Source of the DNA: Flavobacterium cheongpyeongense
GTDB lineage: Bacteria > Bacteroidota > Bacteroidia > Flavobacteriales > Flavobacteriaceae
Length of the DNA: 64,000 nucleotides
Assembly (NCBI RefSeq): GCF_003202435.1
Contig: NZ_QJHK01000025.1
Location: 1 to 64,000, forward strand
Direction: 5' to 3'
Shown here: piece after piece, positions 44,084 through 52,680 of the stretch
Numbering within the stretch: position 1 is the stretch's first letter
Layout: every line of letters starts with the position of its first letter
Notes under the pieces: model-generated
Databases searched by the model: none
Told to the model about the DNA's origin: nothing
What the model saw: the letters and a program-made list of their open reading frames with translations, nothing else
Program-made: the position numbers and the translations under genes

Positions 44084-45847
44084 ATGAAAATTAATTTCCA
44101 GAATAAAACTATCGTTTTGATTTTGCTGTTTGTTTTTCAGCTTTCATTTTCGCAAAAGAAAAATGAAAATATCGGAACCGAAACCGTAAACGTAGTAAAG
44201 CCGTATTCACCAACACTATCAGATGCAGATAAAGTAAAAGAAAACCCTTCGCTGGATGACAGTGGCAATCAGCCCAAAGAAATTATTAAATACAGTATTC
44301 TGTCTGTTCCCGTGGCTTCTACTTTTACACCCTCAAAAGGAAATGCCCAAGGAGTAGAAAGATCGAAACAGGAACGTTTGTATAATAATTATGCTACTAT
44401 TGGAGCAGGAAATTATAGTACACTTAATGCTGAATTGTTTGTTAATCAGGATTTAGGGAATGATGATTTTGTGTCAGGAATGTTTCGCCACCATTCATCG
44501 CAGGGCGGAATTAAAGATGTGCTTCTAAATGATGAATTTTATGATACAGCATTAAACATTGGTTATGGTCAAAATAATCGGGAAATGTCCTGGAATATTG
44601 AATTAGGATACCAAAATCAGATATACAACTGGTATGGTTTGCCAGTTGATTTTGGTTCGGCTTTACTTCCTGAAGAACGTTTTGATTTAATCAATAAAAT
44701 TAATCCAAATCATTCGTATAATACGATTTCTTTGGGAGGAAATATCGAGTTTGATGAAAGTGTTTTTAGCAAAATAGCAGCAAAATTCACACACTTTTCG
44801 GATAGCTTTTCTTCTTCAGAAAATCGTTTTTACTTAAAACCGACTTTTAAAGTGGATGTAATGGATCAGTCCATCAATACCAATGTCATTATCGACCACG
44901 TAAGCGGAAGTTTCGAAAATAATTACTTAAAAACCAATACAGATCCTGTAAAATACAGCCTGACCAATTTTGGAATTGAACCAAGTTTTGTAGTCAATGA
45001 AAACGACTGGACTTTAGAATTAGGAGCAGGATTATTTTATGCATTGGATGCTGAAAATAGTGGGAACAAGTTTTATATCTATCCAAAAGTAAATGCTTCG
45101 TATAGATTGGTTGGAGATTTAATGATTTTCTATACAGGAGTAAATGGAAGTTTAAATCAGAATTCATACGCTGATTTTGTGACCGAAAATCCGTTTTTAT
45201 CACCAACATTAAACTTGACACCATCAAGTACTCAATATAATGTTTTTGCTGGTTTGAAAGGAAAATTAGCGAATAATGTAAACTATAATTTGTCAGGTTC
45301 TTATTTAAATGAAAAAAACAAAGCCTTGTTTAAAAGCAATGATTATACAGAAGATGTTGCAAATGAGAGTTACGCTTACGGAAATTCTTTTGGAGTTGTT
45401 TATGAAGATATCAGGACATTTCGTTTTTATGCAGAATTAAAAGCTGATTTTTCTGAAAACGTTACTTTTGGAATCAACGGAACTTTTAATAGTTACAAAA
45501 CTGATGAACCTGTAGAAGCGTGGAATTTACCCACAATCAGATTAAGCTCTAATCTGGATGTAAACATAACCAAACAATGGTATGCAGGTTTGAATGTTTT
45601 TTATGTGGGAGAACGTAAGGATATGCAGACTAAACAAACTGATTTTACTGTTCCGATATCAGGAGTTCCAGTTACCTTAAAAAGCTATTTTGATGCCAAT
45701 GCACATTTGGGATACAAATTCAGCGAACGTTTGACATTCTTCTTAAAACTAAATAATATTGGAAATCAGGCTTATGAAAAATGGCTGAATTATCCTGTTC
45801 AGGGATTCCAGGTTTTAGGAGGAGCAAATTATAAATTTGATTTTTAG
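44084..45847 (+). CDS. TonB-receptor-like outer-membrane beta-barrel, plug not seen
   Basis: A 587-residue outer-membrane protein. The signal peptide (NKTIVLILLFVFQLSFSQ) is followed by a short linker (NIGTETVNVVKPYSPTLSDADKVKENP) and then amphipathic beta-strands to the C-terminus, ending in LGGANYKFDF with the terminal aromatic residue needed for barrel insertion. The strand pattern and KLNNIGNQAYEKWLNYPVQGF resemble the barrel of TonB-dependent receptors. However, no carboxypeptidase-like or plug domain (no DGxP or LLRG-type motifs) was found, so it may be an open or gated channel. It lies 144 bp after phzF and ends at a strong hairpin. Confidence 0.8.
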   Translation: MKINFQNKTIVLILLFVFQLSFSQKKNENIGTETVNVVKPYSPTLSDADKVKENPSLDDSGNQPKEIIKYSILSVPVASTFTPSKGNAQGVERSKQERLYNNYATIGAGNYSTLNAELFVNQDLGNDDFVSGMFRHHSSQGGIKDVLLNDEFYDTALNIGYGQNNREMSWNIELGYQNQIYNWYGLPVDFGSALLPEERFDLINKINPNHSYNTISLGGNIEFDESVFSKIAAKFTHFSDSFSSSENRFYLKPTFKVDVMDQSINTNVIIDHVSGSFENNYLKTNTDPVKYSLTNFGIEPSFVVNENDWTLELGAGLFYALDAENSGNKFYIYPKVNASYRLVGDLMIFYTGVNGSLNQNSYADFVTENPFLSPTLNLTPSSTQYNVFAGLKGKLANNVNYNLSGSYLNEKNKALFKSNDYTEDVANESYAYGNSFGVVYEDIRTFRFYAELKADFSENVTFGINGTFNSYKTDEPVEAWNLPTIRLSSNLDVNITKQWYAGLNVFYVGERKDMQTKQTDFTVPISGVPVTLKSYFDANAHLGYKFSERLTFFLKLNNIGNQAYEKWLNYPVQGFQVLGGANYKFDF

Positions 45848-45900
45848 AAAGATTAAACCGCAAAAGTCAGCAAAGTTTTTATTGTATAAAGAGAAAACAC

Positions 45901-45939
45901 AAAGTCCGCAAAGCTTTTTTATATAGCTTTGCGGACTTT
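45901..45939. terminator. Strong hairpin between convergent genes
   Basis: AAAGTCCGCAAAGC (45901-45914) and GCTTTGCGGACTTT (45926-45939) are perfect inverse complements around an 11-nt loop. With A-runs upstream and T-rich flanks it could stop transcription from both sides (barrel gene and DUF2911 gene). The CCGCAAAG words resemble dispersed Flavobacterium repeats. Confidence 0.6.
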
Positions 45940-46008
45940 AACTTTCAATTGGATTAAGCGAAGTTTTAAATCTCTTTGCAGTTAAATTTTCAAACTACAT
46001 TTGCTTTT

Positions 46009-46554
46009 TTATTCCATAAAAGGAATAGCTATTCTTGTTTTATCCCAGCCCATATTCAAAACAACTCCTTTGTCAGCTTTAGTGAAAACCATTGAAAAAG
46101 CTTCAAGTGAATCTGTTCCTTCAGTAACAGGAATGCTTAATCTGGCAACGTCATTCGCATCTTTATAAGTATAAGAACCCCATACATTCAAATCTTTACT
46201 AATGATTACTGTACATGCATTTTTTTCAGGTAAAAGAAATAAAGTGTAAGCTCCGGCTTTTATTTTTGTATCACCTAATTTCATATCTTTATAAAATGTA
46301 ATTTCAGCAGCTTCATTAGCTCCCGTTCTCCAGACTTTACCTTCAGGAATTAAAGTGCTTAATTCTCTGCCTTTCAATTGTGGACGGCTATAGATAATTC
46401 GAACAAGTTTAGCAGAATCTTTATAGTCATTAGGATAAGAAGCCATATCCATTGGACTTTTATCTAAATCAGGAAATTTTTGAGCATTGGCGTTAGATGA
46501 TAAAAGCATAGTAATTCCAAATGCAACTGATGTAATAAATGTAGATGTTTTCAT
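46009..46554 (-). CDS. DUF2911 exported protein
   Basis: A 181-residue protein with a signal peptide (VAFGITMLLSSNANAQ) and the DUF2911 domain: VRIIYSRPQLKGRE, PEGKVWRTGANEAAEITFYKDM, IKAGAYTLFLLPEK and a final GVVLNMGWDKTRIAIPF. The predicted fold is all-beta and the location periplasmic. The family is common in Bacteroidota, but its molecular function has not been established as far as I know. It is a single gene convergent with the barrel gene, sharing the hairpin at 45901. Confidence 0.9.
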   Translation of the reverse strand: MKTSTFITSVAFGITMLLSSNANAQKFPDLDKSPMDMASYPNDYKDSAKLVRIIYSRPQLKGRELSTLIPEGKVWRTGANEAAEITFYKDMKLGDTKIKAGAYTLFLLPEKNACTVIISKDLNVWGSYTYKDANDVARLSIPVTEGTDSLEAFSMVFTKADKGVVLNMGWDKTRIAIPFME

Positions 46555-46700
46555 AGAATTGATTAAATTAATTAATTTGTTAAAATTATAGATTGTTTAT
46601 CAAAAAATAAAAAACATCGTGTTAATTTTTTATGACTTTGAAATATTAATCTATTTTTACAGAATTACTTTAGATTAGAATTTGAATAGCAAAAAAAAAA

Positions 46701-47150
46701 ATGACTTTCAAACAAAAAATACATACTCATTATTTAAAAATGGTTCAGGACCGAATAGATGTTTTTAAAGACATGATTTTGGCTTTGACCGAAGATTCTA
46801 AAAACGATGCCAAAGGATCTGCCGGTGACAAACACGAAACGGCTTTGTCGATGATGCACATCGAACAGGAGAAGCTAACCAACAAATTAAAAGAATCGAT
46901 TGCTCAAAAAGCAATTTTAGATAAAATTGATTCTACGAAAACAACAGAAAATATTATTTCAGGAAGCCTGGTAAAAGCAAACGGAATTTATTTGTATTTG
47001 AGTGTGGCGCTTCCTAAAATAGCTATTGATGGAATAAATGTTATTGCACTTTCTCCGCAATCTCCTCTTGGTTCTCATCTGATGGGAAATAAGGCGGGTT
47101 TTCAATTCGAAATTAATAAGACGCATTATATAATCGAGAGCGTTGAATAA
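46701..47150 (+). CDS. GreA/GreB-like C-terminal domain protein
   Basis: A 149-residue cytosolic protein. An N-terminal helical pair (about 1-80, with AGDKHETALSMMHIEQEKL) is like the coiled coil of Gre factors, and the C-terminal half (GSLVKANGIYLYLSVALPKI, ALSPQSPLGSHLMGNKAG) resembles the FKBP-like GreA C-terminal domain, where PLG..L.G..AGD is typical. The acidic tip residues of true GreA are not evident, so transcript-cleavage stimulation is doubtful. Similar proteins are often given unrelated names in databases. RNA polymerase binding is an inference. Confidence 0.7.
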   Translation: MTFKQKIHTHYLKMVQDRIDVFKDMILALTEDSKNDAKGSAGDKHETALSMMHIEQEKLTNKLKESIAQKAILDKIDSTKTTENIISGSLVKANGIYLYLSVALPKIAIDGINVIALSPQSPLGSHLMGNKAGFQFEINKTHYIIESVE

Positions 47151-47169
47151 GTAATTAAAAAAGAATATT

Positions 47170-47505
47170 ATGAAAAAGTTTTTTGGGCTTGTATTTTTGA
47201 TTTGCATGAATTTGAATGCTCAGGATAATGAATTTAAAGTTTATGATAATGGTTTGATTTATTCGGAAAACGCTGTGGTAAAACTCAAACATATTGTTGA
47301 TTCATTAAATTTAAAGTTTAAGGTATGTGAATTCAATAAAACATTTCTTTCTTGTGCTCAGACAAAAGCAAATTTTGTAAGATTAGAAAAAAATGACGTT
47401 TTAAAAGCTAAAAAGGATTTAGAAAACAATATTTCATATTTAGAATTTAAAGCTAAGTATCCTAAAGCAGCTTTTGAAGAAAATGTAGTTGTTTTAAAGT
47501 CTTAA
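47170..47505 (+). pseudogene. N-terminal part of a frameshifted exported protein
   Basis: The 111-residue frame has a signal peptide (MKKFFGLVFLICMNLNAQ) and a short mixed alpha/beta region (NGLIYSENAVVKLKHIVDSL, KANFVRLEKNDVLKAKKDLE). It stops at 47503-47505 in VVVLKS. The +1 frame is open from 47498, continues without a start codon (SLNYTNYNNVKSVEFSNLQL) and runs into the next 394-residue frame. The pair is therefore most easily read as one gene of about 520 codons broken by a single-base change near 47498-47505. No family is recognised. Confidence 0.6.
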
Positions 47506-48739
47506 TTATACGAATTATAATAATGTAAAAAGTGTAGAATTTTCAAATTTACAATTGGGAAAAACTCAAAATGAAGTAATTACTTTTAATCAGAAAAACA
47601 TAGATTCATATAAAAATAATTTTAAAGGGAGATGGGTTTTTGAATTTCAGGAAAAAACAGAATATTCAAAAGAATCATTAAATGCTTTTTATTTTATTGA
47701 AGAATTTAAAACTAAACCAATTTCAGATAAATATGCAAAATTAATTCAATATTCGGATTGTTTGGTCGATACAACAGCACAAATTTTTTATGATGAGGCA
47801 AAGGATTCAGGTGTTAGATATTATGATACTTTGCCAAATAAGGCTAAGAAATTTCAAGAATACATAAATAAAGTTTTGAAAAAACCAAGTTTTAGCGAAG
47901 AAAAACTTTCGCTTCTTTATCGTTTTGATCAAATAGATTTTGAAGATAATCCGAAGAAAAAAAAGAAAGGAGATGTTGTTACCAGAGAGGGTATTGAAAA
48001 GGAATATGAAGCTTTTCATAAAAAAACAAAAAAATGGGAATTATCAAAGCTGGTTCGAATGGATTCTTTAAAAAAAGCTGACATGAATTTTGATGTGATG
48101 CTCAAGGATGCATTAGTAGAGTCTAAAATAAATAAATCCTCAGATGATGAATTTGAAGAATATGTAGGGCGTTATATTGGTAGGAATGAGGAACTTGAAT
48201 TAAAAAGAAACAGACGGGTAATTGGCGGTTGTAGCATGGATAGTAGTCCCAGAATACACGCCTTGAACATAGCAATGTTATCTGCGGAAACAATAAAATG
48301 GGAAATTTTTCTACGTTCTCATCTTAATATAATGAACGATCGTTTTGAGAGGGTAAGCGATGGAAGTTATGCCCAAAAAGAAAGAAATACATACATAAAA
48401 GAAATAGAAGTTTTAGATATAAATGTCCTTGATTTGATACTGGGAATATCTTTAAGAATAGAAAATCCATCTAAAAATCATTATTTTTCCAGTATTAACA
48501 GGGTTGGTCGTGCACTTTCTGAAAGCACTAATTCACAATTAGTTGAAACAAGTATTTTGGATATGATTTCTGATAATGAGTTAGATGATTACAATAGAAT
48601 ATTAATGTATTATTTGTTTGATAATTATAATTACAATTTAACAAATGAAAATACAAAAAAACTGAATAAATCTAAATTACAAAAGGCAGTCGCTACGATG
48701 CCTGATTATATTTCTTCCAGAATTATTTTTGAAAATTAA
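47498..48739 (+). pseudogene. C-terminal part of the frameshifted exported protein
   Basis: The frame has no ATG near its start; the first candidate is a TTG at 47555 without a signal peptide, while the frame is open upstream to 47498. It encodes a mostly helical, charged protein (KGRWVFEFQEKTEYSKES, FYDEAKDSGVRYYDTLP, FEEYVGRYIGRNEELELKRN, GGCSMDSSPRIHALNIAML) with no domain I recognise. Together with the preceding exported fragment it probably formed a periplasmic protein of about 520 residues. If it is instead a separate cytosolic gene, it would have to start at the TTG. Confidence 0.55.
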
Positions 48740-48909
48740 AATTTTTAAGTTTGAGCCTTTTTTTGATGTTAAAATTTTACATTTAATAAGTAAATTGATT
48801 GTTTTGATTGATATTTGTAATTGATAGTGTTGTTTGTGTTTTTCAATTGTAACTAATAAGCCATCTTTGCCCTGTCAAAACAAAATTAAAAGAAAAAAAA
48901 TATAAAATT

Positions 48910-50586
48910 ATGTGTGGAATTGTATGTGCCTTTGATTTAAAGCAAAAAGCCGAGACCTTAAGACCTCAAGTATTAGAAATGTCTAAAATCATTCGTCATC
49001 GCGGACCGGACTGGAGCGGGATATATAGCAATGATAAAGCCATTCTTTCGCATGAGCGTTTGGCAATTGTTGATCCGGCTTCAGGAAAACAGCCTTTGTT
49101 TACAGAAGATAAAAAATTGGTTTTGGCTGCAAATGGCGAAATCTACAACCACAGAGAATTGCGTAAACAATTTGAAGGAAAATATAACTTTCAGACTGAA
49201 AGTGACTGCGAAGTTATTCTGGCTCTTTACAAAGAAAAAGGACCTCATTTTGTGGATGAAATGAATGGTATCTTCGGATTTGCAATTTATGATGTTGAGA
49301 AAGACGAATACTTCATTGCTCGTGATCACATGGGAATTATTCCATTGTACATCGGTTGGGATCAGGACGGAACTTTCTATGTAGCATCAGAATTGAAAGC
49401 TTTAGAAGGATATTGTACAAAAATCGAATTATTTCCTCCGGGACATTATATGACAGGCAAAGACGGTGAATTTGTACAATGGTACAAAAGAGACTGGACA
49501 GAATATGATGCAGTAAAAGATAATGAAACAAGTATTCCTGCAATTAAAGAAGCTTTAGAAGCAGCGGTTCACAGACAATTAATGAGTGATGTTCCTTATG
49601 GAGTTTTACTTTCTGGTGGTTTGGATTCTTCTATTACTTCGGCTGTAGCTAAAAAATACGCACAAAAACGTATTGAGTCTGATGATACTACTGATGCATG
49701 GTATCCACAATTACACTCTTTCTCAGTTGGTCTGGAGGGTTCTCCTGATTTAGCTGCAGCAAGAAAAGTAGCAGATCATATTGGAACCATTCACCACGAA
49801 ATTAAATTTACTATTCAGGAGGGTTTAGATGCGGTTCGTGATGTAATTTATAATTTAGAAACGTATGATGTAACTACTGTAAGAGCATCAACTCCAATGT
49901 GGTTAATGGCAAGAGTGATTAAATCGATGGGTATCAAAATGGTACTTTCAGGAGAAGGAGCTGATGAGTTGTTTGGAGGATATTTGTACTTCCATAAAGC
50001 GCCAAATGCGAGAGAATTTCACGAAGAAAACGTTCGCAAATTAGGTAAACTTCACATGTACGACTGTTTGCGTGCCAACAAAAGTTTAGCAGCATGGGGA
50101 ATTGAAGGTCGTGTACCGTTCTTAGATAAAGAATTTATGGATGTTGCAATGCGTATCAATCCACAGGATAAAATGATTAACAAAGAACACCCGATGGAAA
50201 AATGGGTTGTTCGTAAAGCTTTTGAAGACATGCTCCCGGAAAGTGTGGCATGGAGACAAAAAGAGCAATTTAGTGATGGAGTAGGGTATAGCTGGATAGA
50301 CACTTTGAAAGAAGTAGTTGCAGAAGCAGTTTCTGATGAACAATTGGCAAATGCGAAATATAAATTTCCATTACAGACTCCAACTTCAAAAGAAGAGTAT
50401 TACTACCGTTCTATTTTTACAGAACATTTTCCAAGTGATGCTGCAGCATTATGCGTGCCTCAGGAAGCAAGTGTGGCTTGTAGTACAAAAATTGCTCTGG
50501 AGTGGGATGAAGCTTTCAAAAACATGAACGATCCTTCAGGAAGAGCAGTGACTAGTGTGCATGATGATGCCTACCAAAAAGCATAA
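48910..50586 (+). CDS. asnB: Asparagine synthetase B (glutamine-hydrolysing)
   Basis: Makes asparagine from aspartate, ATP and glutamine. The 558-residue protein begins MCGIVCAF, so after Met removal Cys1 is the Ntn-amidase nucleophile. The glutaminase domain has IRHRGPDWSG, LAANGEIYNHRELR (oxyanion-hole Asn-Gly) and the TESDCEVI Asp. The synthetase domain has the PP-loop GVLLSGGLDSSITSA (around residue 235) and VLSGEGADELFGGYLYF, and it ends in a family C-terminus. All catalytic positions checked are present. A paralogue follows 160-220 bp downstream on the same strand, after a terminator. Confidence 0.97.
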   Translation: MCGIVCAFDLKQKAETLRPQVLEMSKIIRHRGPDWSGIYSNDKAILSHERLAIVDPASGKQPLFTEDKKLVLAANGEIYNHRELRKQFEGKYNFQTESDCEVILALYKEKGPHFVDEMNGIFGFAIYDVEKDEYFIARDHMGIIPLYIGWDQDGTFYVASELKALEGYCTKIELFPPGHYMTGKDGEFVQWYKRDWTEYDAVKDNETSIPAIKEALEAAVHRQLMSDVPYGVLLSGGLDSSITSAVAKKYAQKRIESDDTTDAWYPQLHSFSVGLEGSPDLAAARKVADHIGTIHHEIKFTIQEGLDAVRDVIYNLETYDVTTVRASTPMWLMARVIKSMGIKMVLSGEGADELFGGYLYFHKAPNAREFHEENVRKLGKLHMYDCLRANKSLAAWGIEGRVPFLDKEFMDVAMRINPQDKMINKEHPMEKWVVRKAFEDMLPESVAWRQKEQFSDGVGYSWIDTLKEVVAEAVSDEQLANAKYKFPLQTPTSKEEYYYRSIFTEHFPSDAAALCVPQEASVACSTKIALEWDEAFKNMNDPSGRAVTSVHDDAYQKA

Positions 50587-50617
50587 AAAAGTTTAATTTT
50601 AGAACTTAATATTTATA

Positions 50618-50646
50618 GAAAAACGTTCTCTTTGAGGGCGTTTTTC
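50618..50646 (+). terminator. Terminator between the two asparagine synthetase genes
   Basis: GAAAAACGTTCTC (50618-50630) pairs with GAGGGCGTTTTTC (50634-50646) using two G-T wobbles and a 3-nt loop; the arm is T-rich. Confidence 0.6.
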
Positions 50647-50723
50647 TTGGTTTATAAAACTATTTAAATCATTTTATTTTGTGAGTTTAATCGTTTGTAA
50701 GTTCAATGTTTAGTTGAATTTTT

Positions 50724-50731
50724 TATATTTG
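50724..50731 (+). promoter_or_regulatory. -7 box of the second asparagine synthetase gene
   Basis: TATATTTG matches TANNTTTG. It lies 75 bp before ATG 50807 but only 15 bp before the upstream ATG 50747, which would leave almost no leader, so it favours the 50807 start. Confidence 0.4.
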
Positions 50732-50806
50732 GCTTTTTGCTGAAAAATGAAAATTTTTAGTAATTTAAGAAGGAAAGAAATAAAATATATAATAAAACAG
50801 AATAAT

Positions 50807-52423
50807 ATGGGTGGGATATTGTCCGTTATTGGTAAAGGAAAAGACCCGCAACTCGTAAAAGAACTTTCTAAAAGAATGTCGCATCGGGGAGCAGATGATA
50901 GTGATTTACATATTATGCAAAATGGCAGCATTTTAGCCAGTGAACGTATGTCTATTATAGATTTAGATTCAGGCAAGCAGCCAATTCAGGGTTCTAAAAA
51001 CGCCTGGATGATTCACAATGGAGAAATTTACAACCATAAGGAATTAAGAGAAGGGATTTTAAAAAACCACACTTTCAGAACAAAATCAGATTCGGAAGTA
51101 ATTGTACATTTATACGAAGAATTTGGTTATGATTTTTGTAATTTACTAGATGGGGATTTTGCCTTTGTAGTTGTTGATGGTGATGATTATATTGCTGGTA
51201 GGGACCCAATTGGAGTGAAGCCGTTATATTACGGGTTAGACGAAAGAGGAAGAATTTATTTCTCTTCAGAAATGAAATCAATTGCTGATCAGTGTAAGTC
51301 GTTTTCGACTTTTCCTCCGGGACATTATTATACTGCAAAAACAGGTTTTGTGAAATATTATGAGCCTGAATATGAGGAATATGAGAATGCTAATCAGCCA
51401 CTTGACTTAGATTTGATAAGAGAATCTTTGATTGAAGCAACCCGTAAACGATTAATAAGCGATGTGCCGGTTGGAGTATTGCTTTCAGGTGGTCTGGATT
51501 CATCATTAACTTCGGCGATAGCTTCCCGATTATTAGCCGGAAGTAACGATAAACTAAAATCGTTTTCTATTGGTTTAGATGCTAATTCTCCGGATAATAT
51601 CGCAGCAAGAAAAGCAGCAGGTTTTTTAGGAACCGAGCATCATGAGATTTATTTTTCTGTTGAAGAAGGATTTGAAATTTTAGAAAAATTGATTTACCAC
51701 ATTGAAACTTATGACGTAATCTCAGTGCGTTCCGGTGTACCAATGTACTTGCTGGCTAAAGTTGTGAAAGAAAAAGGGATAAAAGTAATTCTTTCGGGAG
51801 AAGGAGCTGATGAAGTTTTTGGTGGACATTTGTATTTTAGAAATGCACCATCATCAGAAGAGTTTCAGAAAGAAACTATTGAAAGAGTTCAAAAGCTCTT
51901 TACAGCAGATATATTACGTGCTGATAAATCGACAATGGCACATAGTTTAGAGGCTAGGGTCCCATTCTTGGATAAAGATTTTCTGAATGTCGCAATTCGG
52001 ATAAAAACAGAAGAAAAACAGCCAAAAACATATGAAGCGGTTGAAAAATATATTCTAAGAAAAGCGTTTGATACACCTGGAGATCCTTATTTACCATCAG
52101 AAATTTTATGGAGACAAAAAGAGCAGTTTTCAGATGGAGTGGGGTATGAATGGGTAGATCGGTTAATTGAATATTGTACTTCTCAGGTTTCAGATGAGCA
52201 ATTAGCTGGTGCAAGCATAGAATTTCCTTATAATTCACCAACAACCAAAGAAGCTTATTTATACAGGTCCATTTTTCATAAACATTATCCACAAGTCAGT
52301 GCCGCACAAACAGTAAGAAAATGGATTCCAAAATGGCAGAATAATCCTGATCCAAGCGGAAGAGCAAATGCTGCACATGTAAATGCAGATACCGAAATTG
52401 CAAAACCCGGAGTAACTGTTTAA
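50807..52423 (+). CDS. Asparagine synthetase B paralogue without Cys nucleophile
   Basis: A 538-residue protein if started at ATG 50807. That start aligns MGGILSVIGKG with MCGIVCAF of the first copy; the longer start at 50747 adds 20 residues unlike any AsnB. The glutaminase Cys is replaced by Gly, yet the rest of the pocket is kept (MSHRGADDS, IHNGEIYNHKELR, TKSDSEVI). The PP-loop LLSGGLDSSLTSA (around residue 227) and LSGEGADEVFGGHLYF are intact, so AMP-forming synthetase chemistry should work with ammonia. It may be an ammonia-dependent asparagine synthetase, a partner subunit of the first copy or an amide-forming enzyme for another substrate. Confidence 0.9.
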   Translation: MGGILSVIGKGKDPQLVKELSKRMSHRGADDSDLHIMQNGSILASERMSIIDLDSGKQPIQGSKNAWMIHNGEIYNHKELREGILKNHTFRTKSDSEVIVHLYEEFGYDFCNLLDGDFAFVVVDGDDYIAGRDPIGVKPLYYGLDERGRIYFSSEMKSIADQCKSFSTFPPGHYYTAKTGFVKYYEPEYEEYENANQPLDLDLIRESLIEATRKRLISDVPVGVLLSGGLDSSLTSAIASRLLAGSNDKLKSFSIGLDANSPDNIAARKAAGFLGTEHHEIYFSVEEGFEILEKLIYHIETYDVISVRSGVPMYLLAKVVKEKGIKVILSGEGADEVFGGHLYFRNAPSSEEFQKETIERVQKLFTADILRADKSTMAHSLEARVPFLDKDFLNVAIRIKTEEKQPKTYEAVEKYILRKAFDTPGDPYLPSEILWRQKEQFSDGVGYEWVDRLIEYCTSQVSDEQLAGASIEFPYNSPTTKEAYLYRSIFHKHYPQVSAAQTVRKWIPKWQNNPDPSGRANAAHVNADTEIAKPGVTV

Positions 52424-52449
52424 ATTGGAATTGAAAATTTTGTAATTTG

Positions 52450-52486
52450 AAAAGCTGAAATCACTTTTAAATGATTTCAGCTTTTT
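52450..52486 (+). terminator. Terminator after the asparagine synthetase paralogue
   Basis: AAAAGCTGAAATCA (52450-52463) pairs with TGATTTCAGCTTTT (52472-52485), perfect 14 bp, loop of 8 nt, then T residues. Confidence 0.75.
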
Positions 52487-52634
52487 TATGCTATTCCTAT
52501 TTTTAGAATTTATAATTTGATAAAATTGGAATTTAAAGTTGGCTTTAGGAATATTTTTTTATTTTTCAGACAATTGTGTTAATAACTTAGGTCTTTAAAT
52601 AGTATTTTTAGGAGGTATATAAATTGCGTTTTTA

Positions 52635-52642
52635 TATATTTG
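52635..52642 (+). promoter_or_regulatory. -7 box of gyrB
   Basis: TATATTTG matches TANNTTTG, 38 bp before the gyrB ATG. A fitting -33 TTG was not seen at the usual distance. Confidence 0.4.
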
Positions 52643-52680
52643 CGTGTTAGACAATTATTACATTTTTTAGAATAAATTAT

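Noticed and set aside
50747..50806. Longer start for the second asparagine synthetase
   Set aside because: It adds 20 basic residues not found in AsnB proteins and begins only 15 bp after the -7 box. The AsnB pattern begins at 50807.
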